From Plantibacter sp. VKM Ac-2880 (GTDB lineage: Bacteria; Actinomycetota; Actinomycetes; Actinomycetales; Microbacteriaceae), in the NCBI RefSeq assembly GCF_015351235.1, contig NZ_JADKSJ010000002.1, positions 744,001 to 808,000 of the forward strand: DNA of 64,000 nucleotides, read 5' to 3'. This document shows, piece after piece, positions 24,076-32,725 of this stretch. The notes under the pieces were generated by a model. That model saw only the letters and a list, made by a program, of their open reading frames with translations, did not search any database and was not told where the DNA came from. How positions within the stretch are numbered: the first letter of the stretch is position 1; every line of letters begins with the position of its first letter. The translations under genes and the position numbers were made by a program.

Positions 24076-25593
24076 TCACCACTGTTCGCGCGTGCGTTCC
24101 TGGTCGACGACGGCGGCCAGGTCCGAGAGGCGACGCATCCCGGCGAGCGGCTGCGCCATGCGCGTGTTGTGTCGGATGCGGGGTTCGACGCGATCGAGGA
24201 AGGCCCAGTACCCGGCGGTGAACGGACAGGCGTCGTCACCCAGCCGCACCTTCGGGTTGAAGACGCAGCCCCCGCAGTAGTCGGACATGTTGTCGATGTA
24301 CGCACCACCTGATGCGTAGGGCTTCGTCGCGACGATCCCGCCGTCCGCGTGCTGCGACATCCCGATGACGTTCGCCGGCATGACCCAGGGGGTGCCGTCG
24401 ACGAACATGTCGATGAACCAGTCGTTGAGCGCGACCGGGTCGTACCCGTGCTGCAGGGCCCAGTTGCCGAGCACCATGAGCCGCTGGATGTGGTGCGCCC
24501 ACCCGTGGCGACGCATGCCGTCGATCGTCTCGCGCAGACAGTTCGACTGGATGGCCGTCGCGTCCAGTTCGCGGAAGGCGGCGGGCAGTGGCTCGTGGGC
24601 GCCGAGCGCGTTGTGGCTTGTGCGATATGGCTCGCCGAGGTGCCAGTAGAGGTGCCAGACGTAGTCCCGCCAGCCGATGATCTGCCGGGTGAATCCCTCG
24701 ACGCTCGTCAAGGGTGCGCGCCCGGCGTGGTACTCGGCGACGACCGCCTCGACGGCGTCCCGCGGGTCGAGCAGGCCCAGGTTGAGCGGCGCGCTCAGCA
24801 GGGAGTGCGCCATCGTCCAGTCACCGCCGAGCATCGCGTCCTCGAACGGCCCGAAGTCGCCGAGCCTCGTCTCGATAAAGTCCGCGAGCGCCGCTTCCGC
24901 CTCGGCCGCGGTGGCCGCGAAGCGTCGGGGCCCGTCGTCGCCGACCAGCTGGACCAGCCCGTCGCGCTGCCACCGGTCGAGATCCTCCCGGACCTCCGCG
25001 TCGATGTCGTCCTCCTCCGGCCAGAGCGGCTCCGGCAGGCCGAGCCGGGCGGCTCCCTTCGGCGGCGGGTTCCGGTTGTCGTGGTCGTAGTTCCAGCGGC
25101 CACCCTCGGGCTGATCGCCGCGCATGAGGATGCCGGTGCGCTCACGGACGGTGCGGTAGAAGTCCTCGAGGAGGAGTCGCTTGCCGTCCCGCGTCGACGC
25201 CCACACCGCGAAGTCCTGCTCCGAGGTCACGAAGCCGCGACTCGGCAGCACCCGCAGACCGCGCTCGCGGACGAACCGCCGAGCCGTCCACGAGGGCGGA
25301 TCGAGCACCTCGAGGTCCGCACCGACGTCGATGACGTCCTCGTACCGGTCGACCTGGTGGAACTCGGCCCGGTCGCCCAGCTCGGCGGCACGATGGCGGA
25401 TCGCGGAGAGGAAGAGGTGGGCCTTCGCCCGGTGCATCGGTCGCTTGGAGAAGGTCGACCGTGACTCGACGAGCAGCACCGGCCCACCGTCGTCGAACGC
25501 CGGGCCGAGTTGGCCGGTGAGGATCCATCGGCGGCGCCCGGCCGTCACCGGGGACTGCGGCCGGTCGCCCTCGGTCCCGCCGGTGGTGTCCAT
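24076..25593 (-). CDS. Photolyase/cryptochrome-related protein of the iron-sulfur group
   Basis: A 505-residue protein of the deoxyribodipyrimidine photolyase-related family (FeS-BCP/PhrB/CryB group), whose characterised members repair (6-4) photoproducts using FAD and a [4Fe-4S] cluster. The N-terminal Rossmann-like antenna domain begins RRWILTGQLGPAFDDG. The C-terminal half has NALGAHEPLPAAF and GWAHHIQRLMVLGNWALQHG, with the FAD-binding helices. Cysteines in SDYCGGCVFNP, near DDACPF and in SNCLRE provide four candidate cluster ligands. The gene is monocistronic. DNA repair is expected from the family, while lesion specificity cannot be read from sequence. Confidence 0.9.
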   Translation of the reverse strand: MDTTGGTEGDRPQSPVTAGRRRWILTGQLGPAFDDGGPVLLVESRSTFSKRPMHRAKAHLFLSAIRHRAAELGDRAEFHQVDRYEDVIDVGADLEVLDPPSWTARRFVRERGLRVLPSRGFVTSEQDFAVWASTRDGKRLLLEDFYRTVRERTGILMRGDQPEGGRWNYDHDNRNPPPKGAARLGLPEPLWPEEDDIDAEVREDLDRWQRDGLVQLVGDDGPRRFAATAAEAEAALADFIETRLGDFGPFEDAMLGGDWTMAHSLLSAPLNLGLLDPRDAVEAVVAEYHAGRAPLTSVEGFTRQIIGWRDYVWHLYWHLGEPYRTSHNALGAHEPLPAAFRELDATAIQSNCLRETIDGMRRHGWAHHIQRLMVLGNWALQHGYDPVALNDWFIDMFVDGTPWVMPANVIGMSQHADGGIVATKPYASGGAYIDNMSDYCGGCVFNPKVRLGDDACPFTAGYWAFLDRVEPRIRHNTRMAQPLAGMRRLSDLAAVVDQERTREQW

Positions 25594-25662
25594 CGCCTCA
25601 GGCTAGCTGTGACGGCGGACACCACCGGGGGCTTGCCCACCCCGCACGACCGGTGCTCTTCC

Positions 25663-26862
25663 TCAGAGGGTCGCGGCGATCGGGTCCCAGTCCTCGGCCA
25701 CGAGTGGCACCGGTGCGACCCGGCTCTCCACCTGGACGGTCTCGCCCGACACGACGGACTCGTCGATCGACACGAGCGTGTCGAGCACGTGGTATCCGAG
25801 CGCTCCCGAGGCGAGCGGCTGACCGCCCGAGCGGATGGCGCGCGCGAGGTCGAGCACGCCCGTGCCCCGGCCGGCGAGCACGCCCTCGGTCGGCACGACC
25901 TCCCACTCCGGTTCCTGCTGCATGCGCTCCATCGGCGCCGCCCGGGTGATCCGCACCTCACCGGTGAACATGTTCGGGTCGGGGATCACGAGGGTCCCCT
26001 CGGTGCCGGTGATCTCGACGACGCCCATCTTGGCGAGCGGCGACTCGAAGCTGAACACGCTCTGACTCACCCCGCCGTCGACGAAGCGGGCGATGGCGCT
26101 GACGTGCGTCGGCACCTCGACGGCGAACTCCGTACCGATTCGATCACCCTGCTGGATCGTGCGCGTCGCCCGCCCACGGGACCCCGCGGCGGAGACCGAC
26201 GCGACCGATCCGAACACCTGCACGAGCGTCGTGAGGTAGTACGGCCCCATGTCGAACAGGGGTCCGCCGCCCTTCGCGAACAGGAACTCCGGGTTCGGGT
26301 GGAAGATGTCCGGGCCCGCGTACTGCATGACGGTCTGCGCCGTGAGCGGCTGCCCGATGTCACCCCGGGCGATCGCGCGACGGGCGGACTGCACGCCAGG
26401 GCCGAGCACGGTGTCGGGGGCGATGCCGACGAGGAGGCCTGCCGCGTCCGCCTGCTCGAGCAGTGCGAGGCCGCTCGCCCGGTCGACGCTGATCGGCTTC
26501 TCGGTCCAGACGTGCTTGCCCGCGGCGATCACCTGGGAGGCGACCTGCGCGTGGACGGCCGGGATCGTGAGGTTGACGACGAGTTCGACGTCCGGGTGGG
26601 CGATGACGTCGGCCGCGGTCCCCCAGGCACCGACACCCCACTTCTCGGCCTGCGCCTTCGCCCGGTCGACGTCGAGGTCGCCGAGGATGACGACGGTGAC
26701 GTCGGGGAACGCGGTGAGGTGCTCGAGGTAGGTGTCGCTGATCATGCCGGTGCCGATGAAGCCGACGCCGACGGGGCCGCTGCCCTGCGCCGCGCGGGGT
26801 GCCGACGCGGGCATCGTGCCGTCTGCTGCCGCGGGCATCGCGCCGTCCGCTGCCGCGGGCAT
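25663..26862 (-). CDS. Gfo/Idh/MocA-family oxidoreductase
   Basis: An NAD(P)-dependent sugar or polyol dehydrogenase of about 383-399 residues. The Rossmann start VGVGFIGTGMISDTYLEHL carries GxGxxG, the EKP motif is in HVWTEKPISVD, and GGGPLFDMGPYYLTTL contains the catalytic region of the C-terminal domain. The N-terminus is preceded by a 24-bp tandem repeat giving three in-frame ATGs (26862, 26838, 26814). I use 26862 because it overlaps the stop of the upstream isomerase gene (TGATG). It works with the TIM-barrel isomerase and MFS carrier genes in one operon, probably for a modified sugar or polyol. Confidence 0.9.
   Translation of the reverse strand: MPAAADGAMPAAADGTMPASAPRAAQGSGPVGVGFIGTGMISDTYLEHLTAFPDVTVVILGDLDVDRAKAQAEKWGVGAWGTAADVIAHPDVELVVNLTIPAVHAQVASQVIAAGKHVWTEKPISVDRASGLALLEQADAAGLLVGIAPDTVLGPGVQSARRAIARGDIGQPLTAQTVMQYAGPDIFHPNPEFLFAKGGGPLFDMGPYYLTTLVQVFGSVASVSAAGSRGRATRTIQQGDRIGTEFAVEVPTHVSAIARFVDGGVSQSVFSFESPLAKMGVVEITGTEGTLVIPDPNMFTGEVRITRAAPMERMQQEPEWEVVPTEGVLAGRGTGVLDLARAIRSGGQPLASGALGYHVLDTLVSIDESVVSGETVQVESRVAPVPLVAEDWDPIAATL
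26812..26862. repeat. 24-bp tandem duplication at the oxidoreductase N-terminus
   Basis: CAT triplets (ATG on the minus strand) recur at 26812-26814, 26836-26838 and 26860-26862 with near-identical 24-bp units between them, each encoding M-P-A-A-A-D-G-x. The duplication changes the number of possible starts without affecting the folded domain. Confidence 0.8.
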
Positions 26863-27704
26863 CAGCGGGCCACCGCTTCGGTCGAGACGAGCTGTTCGGC
26901 GACCAGCGCGTCCACGCTCGCCTGGATGCCGTCGAAGATGTCGCCGGCGCCGTAGTGGTCGAACTCGATGATCGCGAAGCGTGCCGACGGAGCCGCGGCG
27001 AGGGATTCGCGCAGCGGCACCTCGCCCTGACCGAACGGGCGCTGGTCGAGACTCGTCGGCGCGAACGGTGCCGCACCCGGCGCGAAGGGGTCCGCCGGGA
27101 GCAGGCCGTCCTTCACGTGGAGCGCCTGCACGCGGTCGCCGAGCCTGGTGAGCAGCGCCGGGACGTCCTGCCCGGCGGTCGCCGCCCAGAACAGGTCGAC
27201 CTCGAGTGCGACGTCGTCACGCAACTGCTCGGCGAAGACCTCGAAGGCGCTCCGGCCGCCGAACGACGCGACGAACTCCTGCGAGTGGTTGTGGTACCCG
27301 ACGCGGAGACCGTGGTCGGCTGCGCGCTCAGCGGCGGCGTTCAGACGTGCGGCGGTGTCCGCGACCGCGGCCTCGTCAAGCCAGCGGTCGGGGCTCACGA
27401 AGGCGTCGATGACGATCTCGAGGCCGAGCGCCGTTGCGGCGGCGAAGACGTCCTCCTGCGAGGAGACCGGCATCACCTGGTCGCCGAACCGGATCTCGTC
27501 GGAGAGGAGGGTGGCGTGTCCGGTGCGGGCGGCGAGCCCGTGGCGGTCGAACGCCTCGCGGAGTTCGGGCGCCCGGGAGACGAAGTCGAAGGCCTCGACG
27601 TCGCGGAGGCCCATCCCGGCCAGGCGGGCGAGCGCGTCGTCGAGTCCCTGGTCGAGGTGCTCCTTGATGCTGTAGAGCTGCACGGAGAGCGCTGGTGCGG
27701 TCAT
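26862..27704 (-). CDS. Sugar phosphate isomerase/epimerase (xylose isomerase-like TIM barrel)
   Basis: A 280-residue AP-endonuclease-2-type TIM barrel. LSVQLYSIKEHLDQGLDDAL is the typical first strand, VGYHNHSQEF the third-strand metal site (H, N, H), ALEVDLFWAATAGQDV the central Asp site, QALHVKDG a further His/Asp site, and FAIIEFDHY the last Glu ligand. The family isomerises or epimerises sugars and keto-inositols using a divalent metal. The ATG at 27704 starts the first strand directly. Its stop overlaps the oxidoreductase start (TGATG), and the MFS carrier lies upstream. The exact substrate is unknown. Confidence 0.9.
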   Translation of the reverse strand: MTAPALSVQLYSIKEHLDQGLDDALARLAGMGLRDVEAFDFVSRAPELREAFDRHGLAARTGHATLLSDEIRFGDQVMPVSSQEDVFAAATALGLEIVIDAFVSPDRWLDEAAVADTAARLNAAAERAADHGLRVGYHNHSQEFVASFGGRSAFEVFAEQLRDDVALEVDLFWAATAGQDVPALLTRLGDRVQALHVKDGLLPADPFAPGAAPFAPTSLDQRPFGQGEVPLRESLAAAPSARFAIIEFDHYGAGDIFDGIQASVDALVAEQLVSTEAVAR

Positions 27705-27813
27705 GGTGTTGCCGTCCGTTCCGGCGCCGACGTTGGCGCCTGTGGTGATGGTGGTGGTGTCGCAGGAGTGCTGTCGCAGGAGTGCTGTCTCGGGGCAGGC
27801 TGGTGGCGGTGGC

Positions 27814-29175
27814 TCAGCCGCGGGTCGCAATGGACCCGGTCACCGTGCCGTCGGCGTTGCGGATCATGCGGTGCCGGACCGGGAGGATCGTCAGCGCGCC
27901 GAACACGCAGATGACCCCGGCGCCCCAGAACAGCGCCGTGTAGTTGTTGCCGAGCCCGCCCAGACCGAGCAGGACCGCGCCGACGGCTCCGGCGAGCGAT
28001 TGCGGGAGGGCGTTCGCGATGTTCAGCACACCGAGGTCCTTGGCCGCGTCGTCGGGGTTCGGGAGCACGTCCACGACGAGCGCCGTGTCGACCGCGACGT
28101 ACACGCCGTAGGCCGCACCCATGATCGCCTCGACCACGTAGAACATCGGCACCGTCGTCGTGTGAGCCAGCAGCACGAGCCCCAGCGCGAAGACGACCGT
28201 CGAGCCGATGACGAAGACCTTGCGGTTGAGCAGGCGGTCGGAGAGCCAGCCGCCGACCTTCGCGAGCACGACGAGCGCGATCGTGTAGATGAGGACGCCC
28301 AGGGTCAGCGTGTTGACCGCCTCCTGCTCGGTCAACCCGACCTCCTCCTGCAGGAAGAACAGCCGGAACGCGACGAAGAGGAAGGACGCGAGCGTGAGCA
28401 GGAACCGCGAAAGCCAGACCCAACCGAAGTCGGGGTGCTTGAGCGGGTTCACCCAGAAGGTGAAGAGCAGTCCCTTCCAACCGCCGACGTCGGGACGCTT
28501 GGTGATGGGCCGGTCGGGCAGCACGAAGCAGTAGAGCCAGACGGTGATCAGGGCGAACACGGCGGGTGCGACGAAGAGGAGCACCATGTTCGTGACGAAC
28601 CAGCTGGCGACGAACGCTGCGGCGAGGATACCGAGGTTCTGCATGACGCCGACGTTCGCCGAGACGCTGCCGCGCTGTTCCGGCGGCACCTGGTCGGCGA
28701 TCGTGGTGAGCAGCGGGCCGAGGATGGCGTTGCCCGTGAGCTGCGCGAGACACCAGCCGACGATGAGCACCGGCACGCTGGGCGCGAGCGCGACGATGGT
28801 GAGCGAGACGACGAAGCCGATCGCACCGAGGAACATCCACGGACGACGACGCCCGAATCGCGAGAGGGTCAGGTCGGAGAGGCGACCGATGACGGGGTTC
28901 GCGACGAGGGCGAACAGGGCGGCGATCGAGAGGACGTTGCCGTTGACGACGGCGGCCTGATCGCCCGGGACGAGCTGCTGCGTCTTCAGCGCGAGGCTGA
29001 CCGTGACCGGGGCGAGCAGGGCGACGAACAGGCCGAACTGGGCGAGGGCCATCGTGCCGACGACCCGCTTCGACGCCCGCTCCGTGGGGCCGCTCGGTCC
29101 GGTGACGAGGCTGATGTAGGGGCCGCTCGAAGCTCGCTGGCCGGTGGGTTTGGGGGCGCGGGGGGTGGTGGACAT
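27814..29175 (-). CDS. MFS sugar transporter (GPH/SLC45-like)
   Basis: A 453-residue major facilitator protein with about twelve transmembrane helices after a hydrophilic tail of ~35 residues. FGLFVALLAPVTVSLALK is helix 1, NPVIGRLSDLTLSRFGRRRPW is the loop 2-3 MFS signature, and a central cytosolic loop with PITKRPDVGGWKG separates the halves. The GRRRPW pattern is typical of sucrose/glycoside-H+ symporters of the GPH and SLC45 type. I use the ATG at 29175. A promoter with TTGACC and TATACT lies ~100 bp upstream. The two genes downstream would metabolise the imported compound. Confidence 0.92.
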   Translation of the reverse strand: MSTTPRAPKPTGQRASSGPYISLVTGPSGPTERASKRVVGTMALAQFGLFVALLAPVTVSLALKTQQLVPGDQAAVVNGNVLSIAALFALVANPVIGRLSDLTLSRFGRRRPWMFLGAIGFVVSLTIVALAPSVPVLIVGWCLAQLTGNAILGPLLTTIADQVPPEQRGSVSANVGVMQNLGILAAAFVASWFVTNMVLLFVAPAVFALITVWLYCFVLPDRPITKRPDVGGWKGLLFTFWVNPLKHPDFGWVWLSRFLLTLASFLFVAFRLFFLQEEVGLTEQEAVNTLTLGVLIYTIALVVLAKVGGWLSDRLLNRKVFVIGSTVVFALGLVLLAHTTTVPMFYVVEAIMGAAYGVYVAVDTALVVDVLPNPDDAAKDLGVLNIANALPQSLAGAVGAVLLGLGGLGNNYTALFWGAGVICVFGALTILPVRHRMIRNADGTVTGSIATRG

Positions 29176-29265
29176 CCGGATTCCTCTCAACGCTGAGCTG
29201 CTGCGGACCGGCTCTGGTCCACGGATGAAGCGGTGCTGGCGCGATCTCGTAAACCGATCACTGCA

Positions 29266-29301
29266 CGGATTTGAGTATATCCGCGAAACCCGAGTGGTCA
29301 A
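29266..29301 (-). promoter_or_regulatory. Promoter and candidate TetR operator of the MFS operon
   Basis: On the minus strand TTGACC (29301-29296), a 16-bp spacer and TATACT (29279-29274) form a good sigma-70-type promoter. An imperfect dyad CGGAT/ATCCG (29266-29283) covers the -10 box and could bind the TetR regulator encoded upstream. The AT content here is clearly above the surroundings. Confidence 0.6.
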
Positions 29302-29340
29302 TAGGTTTTCGTGGATCTACCCGACACCCGTGGTGGAGCG

Positions 29341-29466
29341 CCAGCGCGGTGCGCTGACGCGAGCGCGGGTCATGGAGGTGAGCGCGCCCCTCCGGAGACC
29401 CGCGCCCACGCGCCCGGGGCGCGCCCACGCCGATTCCCGGGCGCTCGCGTCACCGCACCGCGCCGG
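29341..29466. repeat. Palindromic intergenic element R3
   Basis: Left arm CCAGCGCGGTGCGCTGACG (29341-29359) is identical to R1. Right arm CGTCACCGCACCGCGCCGG (29448-29466) has two mismatches. The central CTCCGGAG is kept. The right arm overlaps the 3' end of the TetR gene and contains its TGA stop (29450-29452). Confidence 0.88.
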
Positions 29467-30085
29467 GCCCCACAGACCCGCGCTCGGGTCGGCGCGCCGC
29501 GCCGGCGTCGTCCCGGACGAGGAGGGCCCAGGCGCGCTCGAGGTCGCCACCCATGTCGACCGACGGGTCGAGACTCCACTGCACCTGCAGGCCGTCGGCG
29601 AGCGCGACCATGACGCGCGCGACGTGCTCGGGGTCGAGGTCCACAGCGACCCGCCCGGAGGCCTGACGATCCCGAACGACATCGGCGATGCTCCGTCGCA
29701 CCCCGGCGATGTGCTCGACGAAGAAGTCCCTGGCCGGGTGGGCCGGATCACCCGCCGCAGCGGCCATCGTCAGGTACAGCTCCACGAGCCCCGGGACGTC
29801 GCTGTTGTGCCGCATGACGGCGACGAGCCCTTCGATCGCGTCCTGCGACCCGGTCGCCGCGAACTCCTCCGAATCGACGGCGTCGCGGACGCGCAGGATC
29901 GCGGCGAACAGGTGCTCCTTCGATGCGAAGTAGTGCATGAGCCCGGGCAGGCTGACCCCCACCTCGCGGGCGACCTCGCGCAACGACGTGCCCCGGTACC
30001 CCTCGCGCGCGAAGACGGCGAGGGCCACGCGCAGGATCTCCTCGCGCCGCGCGACGCCCTTCGCGTAGGATCCCCGAGCCGTCAT
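29450..30085 (-). CDS. TetR-family transcriptional regulator
   Basis: A 211-residue TetR protein. The N-terminal HTH is RREEILRVALAVFAREGYRGTSLREVAREVGVSLPGLMHYFASKEHLF, the standard TetR motif. The C-terminal ligand domain contains VPGLVELYLTMAAAAGDPAHPARDFF and resembles the TetR_C_6 type. The ATG at 30085 precedes a basic stretch and the HTH. The last residues Gly-Pro-Gly-Ala-Val-Arg and the stop are read from the arm of repeat R3, as in the DUF4406-like gene. It is the likely repressor of the downstream MFS-isomerase-oxidoreductase operon. The ligand is unknown. Confidence 0.92.
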   Translation of the reverse strand: MTARGSYAKGVARREEILRVALAVFAREGYRGTSLREVAREVGVSLPGLMHYFASKEHLFAAILRVRDAVDSEEFAATGSQDAIEGLVAVMRHNSDVPGLVELYLTMAAAAGDPAHPARDFFVEHIAGVRRSIADVVRDRQASGRVAVDLDPEHVARVMVALADGLQVQWSLDPSVDMGGDLERAWALLVRDDAGAARRPERGSVGPGAVR

Positions 30086-30159
30086 GAGCTGATTGTAGGG
30101 CTGCACGACGAGGGCGACGAGGGGTTCTCCCCTCGCCGCCCTCGGCTGCACGGAACGCG

Positions 30160-31668
30160 TCAGGCGCCGAGCGCGACCGCCGTCCACGACACCGGCGGCA
30201 GCGTGATCGTCAGCGTGCCGTCGGCGAGGGCGGTGGACTCGTTGGCGACGAGGCCGACGCGTTCGCGGTCGTCGATCGTGTTCTTCGCGTACACGTCGTC
30301 GTCATGGATGCCGTTCGCCTCGACGACGGACCCGACACCGAGGGCGGAGACGTCCACCGTCACCGTGATCGCCTCGTCCTGGCTGCGGTTCACCAGGAAG
30401 ACGGCAGCGGTCCCCGCCTCGGCGTCGTACGTCGCGACCGAGTCGACGAGCGGTGCGTCACCGTGCACCTTCGTCGCGTAGCTGGCGACCTCGATGCGCG
30501 GTGCGATGACCACGCCGGAGGCGAGCCTGCTCGTGACCGAGAACGGGAAGAAGGTGGCCTGCCGCCACGCCTCCCCGCCCGGCTCCGTCATGATGGGGGC
30601 GATGACGTTCACGAGCTGCGCCAGGCTCGCCGAACCGACCCGGTCGCTGTGCTTCAGGAGCGTGATGAGCAGGTTGCCGAACACGACCGCGTCGGCGACG
30701 GAGTACACGTCCTCGATGAGCCGGGGCGCGTAGGCCCACTCCTCGATCGTGCCCTCGATGGCGTTCCACTGGTCGAGGTACCAGACGTTCCACTCGTCGA
30801 AGGAGAGCTGGATCTGCTTGTCGGAGTGGCGCTTGTGCTGCACGTGGTCGGCGGCAGCGACGACGGTGCGGATGAAGTACTCCATGTTCAGCGACGAGGC
30901 GAGGAACGAGCCGAGGTCGCCGTCGCGCTCCTGGTAGTAGGCGTGGCAGGAGATGTAGTCGACCGAGTCGAAGCTGTGCTCGAGCACGGTGCGCTCCCAG
31001 TCGCCGAAGGTCGGCATGGAGGAGCTGGACGAGCCGCAGACGACGAGCTCGAGCTTTGGGTCCACCATCTTCATCGCCGACGCGGTGCGGGCGGCGAGCT
31101 TGCCGTAGTCGTCGGCGGACATCGCTCCGACCTGCCACGGGCCGTCCATCTCGTTGCCGAGGCACCACATGCGGATGCCGTACGGCTCCTGCGCACCGTT
31201 GGCGATGCGCTGATCCGACAGGGCCGTGCCACTCGGGTGGTTCGTGTACTCGAGGAGGTCGAGCGCTTCGAGCACCCCGCGGGTACCGAGGTTGACGGCC
31301 ATCATCATCTCGCTGCCGGTGAGCTTGCACCACTTGGCGAACTCGTCGACGCCCACCTGGTTCGTCTCGAGCGAGTGCCAGGCGAGGTCGCGCCGCACGG
31401 GCCGATTCTCGCGGGGGCCGACGCCGTCCTCCCAGCGGTAGCCGGAGACGAAGTTGCCGCCCGGGTAGCGGATGGTGCTCGTGCCGAGTTCCTTGACGAG
31501 CTCCACCACGTCGCCGCGGAAGCCGTCGGCATCCGCCGTGGGGTGGCCGGGCTCGTAGATGCCGTCGTAGACGCACCGACCGAGGTGCTCGACGAACGAG
31601 CCGAAGATCCGGCGGTTGACGGGGGCGACCGTGGCGGTCGGGTCGATCGCGAGGCGTGCGGTTGTCAT
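30160..31668 (-). CDS. abfA: Alpha-L-arabinofuranosidase, GH51
   Basis: Releases terminal alpha-L-arabinofuranosyl residues from arabinan, arabinoxylan fragments or arabino-oligosaccharides. The 502-residue length and absence of a signal peptide indicate an intracellular GH51 enzyme. The acid/base Glu is E173 in WCLGNEMDGPW and the nucleophile E292 in LSFDEWNVWY. RYPGGNFVSGYRWEDGVGP near the N-terminus and FVEHLGRCVYDGIYEP are family signatures. The C-terminal beta domain ends PPVSWTAVALG. It is the last gene of the importer operon, so imported oligosaccharides would be cleaved inside the cell. The operon is probably controlled by the adjacent LacI proteins. Confidence 0.96.
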   Translation of the reverse strand: MTTARLAIDPTATVAPVNRRIFGSFVEHLGRCVYDGIYEPGHPTADADGFRGDVVELVKELGTSTIRYPGGNFVSGYRWEDGVGPRENRPVRRDLAWHSLETNQVGVDEFAKWCKLTGSEMMMAVNLGTRGVLEALDLLEYTNHPSGTALSDQRIANGAQEPYGIRMWCLGNEMDGPWQVGAMSADDYGKLAARTASAMKMVDPKLELVVCGSSSSSMPTFGDWERTVLEHSFDSVDYISCHAYYQERDGDLGSFLASSLNMEYFIRTVVAAADHVQHKRHSDKQIQLSFDEWNVWYLDQWNAIEGTIEEWAYAPRLIEDVYSVADAVVFGNLLITLLKHSDRVGSASLAQLVNVIAPIMTEPGGEAWRQATFFPFSVTSRLASGVVIAPRIEVASYATKVHGDAPLVDSVATYDAEAGTAAVFLVNRSQDEAITVTVDVSALGVGSVVEANGIHDDDVYAKNTIDDRERVGLVANESTALADGTLTITLPPVSWTAVALGA

Positions 31669-31801
31669 GACGGGGAGTGTCCTTCGTTCGGGCCGGAGCG
31701 GGCCGTGGCGTGCAATACGTCGATGCTGGTCGTGATGGTGTCGATGATGTCGTGGTGCCGGTGGAGTCCGCCGGACGTGCGCGGGGTGTCGCCGGGCGTG
31801 C

Positions 31802-32725
31802 TCACTTGACGCTGCCCAAGGAGAGCCCACCCTGCCAGTAGCGCTGGAGCGACAGGAACGCGATGATGAGCGGCACGATCGAGATGAACGCCCCCGTGAC
31901 GATGAGGTTCCACACTTGCTCGCCGCCGGCGCCCGCATTCGACAGCGCGGTCCAGTTGTTCAGACCGACCGTCACCGGGAGGAGGTTCGGGTCGCTGAGC
32001 ACCGCCAGCGGGAGGAAGAAGTTGTTCCAGGTGCCCACGATGGAGAGGAGCAGCACGGTCACGATCGCCGGACGCAGGAGCGGCAGCGCGACCTGGAAGA
32101 ACGTGCGCAACTCCCCCGCGCCATCGACTCGGGCGGCGTCGAGGATCTCGTCCGGGATCGCATCCTGGGTGTAGATGCGCATGAGGTAGACACCGAACGG
32201 GCTGAGCAGGGACGGCAGGATCACAGCCCATACGGTGTTGACGAGACCGACCTGGCTGAGGAGGACGAACGTCGGGATCACGAGCGCGGTGAGCGGGACC
32301 ATGACGGCGCCGAGCAGCAGGTTGAAGAACACCGTCCGCCCACGGAACCGGTACTTCGCGAAGCCGTAGCCCGCGAGCACCGCCAGGATCGTGGCGCCGA
32401 TACCGCCGGAGAACGCGTAGAGGAACGAATTTCCGAGCCAGCGCCAGTAGATCCCGCCCTGGTGGGTGGAGAGCTCCGCGAGGTTGTCGAAGAAGTTGAA
32501 GTCGCTGTCGAACCAGAGCGGCCCGCCCGAGCCCGTGAAGAGTCCGGAGGTGTCCTTCGTGGCCGCGACGATCAACCACCACAGCGGGAGGATGAAGTAG
32601 ATGACGAGGGCGAGGAGGAAGAGGTGCGAGCCGACGCGTCTGCCGCCCGTCCGCGCTTCGGGGCCCTGGCGTCGTCGCCCGGCCTTCGGGTTGACGGCCG
32701 GGATGGCGGTGGTGGCGCTCATCAT
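31802..32725 (-). CDS. Carbohydrate ABC transporter permease (MalG-like)
   Basis: A 307-residue permease with six transmembrane helices, the first being FLLALVIYFILPLWWLIVA. The EAA loop DAARVDGAGELRTFFQVALPLLRPA couples to the ATPase. NTVWAVILPSLLSPFGVYLMR and GTWNNFFLPLAVL are typical of CUT1 second permeases. I use the ATG at 32725, which overlaps the stop of the first permease (ATGA); the adjacent ATG at 32722 would also do. With the partner permease and lipoprotein it forms a CUT1 importer. No ATPase gene is in the operon, so a shared MsmK-type ATPase elsewhere must energise it. Confidence 0.93.
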   Translation of the reverse strand: MMSATTAIPAVNPKAGRRRQGPEARTGGRRVGSHLFLLALVIYFILPLWWLIVAATKDTSGLFTGSGGPLWFDSDFNFFDNLAELSTHQGGIYWRWLGNSFLYAFSGGIGATILAVLAGYGFAKYRFRGRTVFFNLLLGAVMVPLTALVIPTFVLLSQVGLVNTVWAVILPSLLSPFGVYLMRIYTQDAIPDEILDAARVDGAGELRTFFQVALPLLRPAIVTVLLLSIVGTWNNFFLPLAVLSDPNLLPVTVGLNNWTALSNAGAGGEQVWNLIVTGAFISIVPLIIAFLSLQRYWQGGLSLGSVK

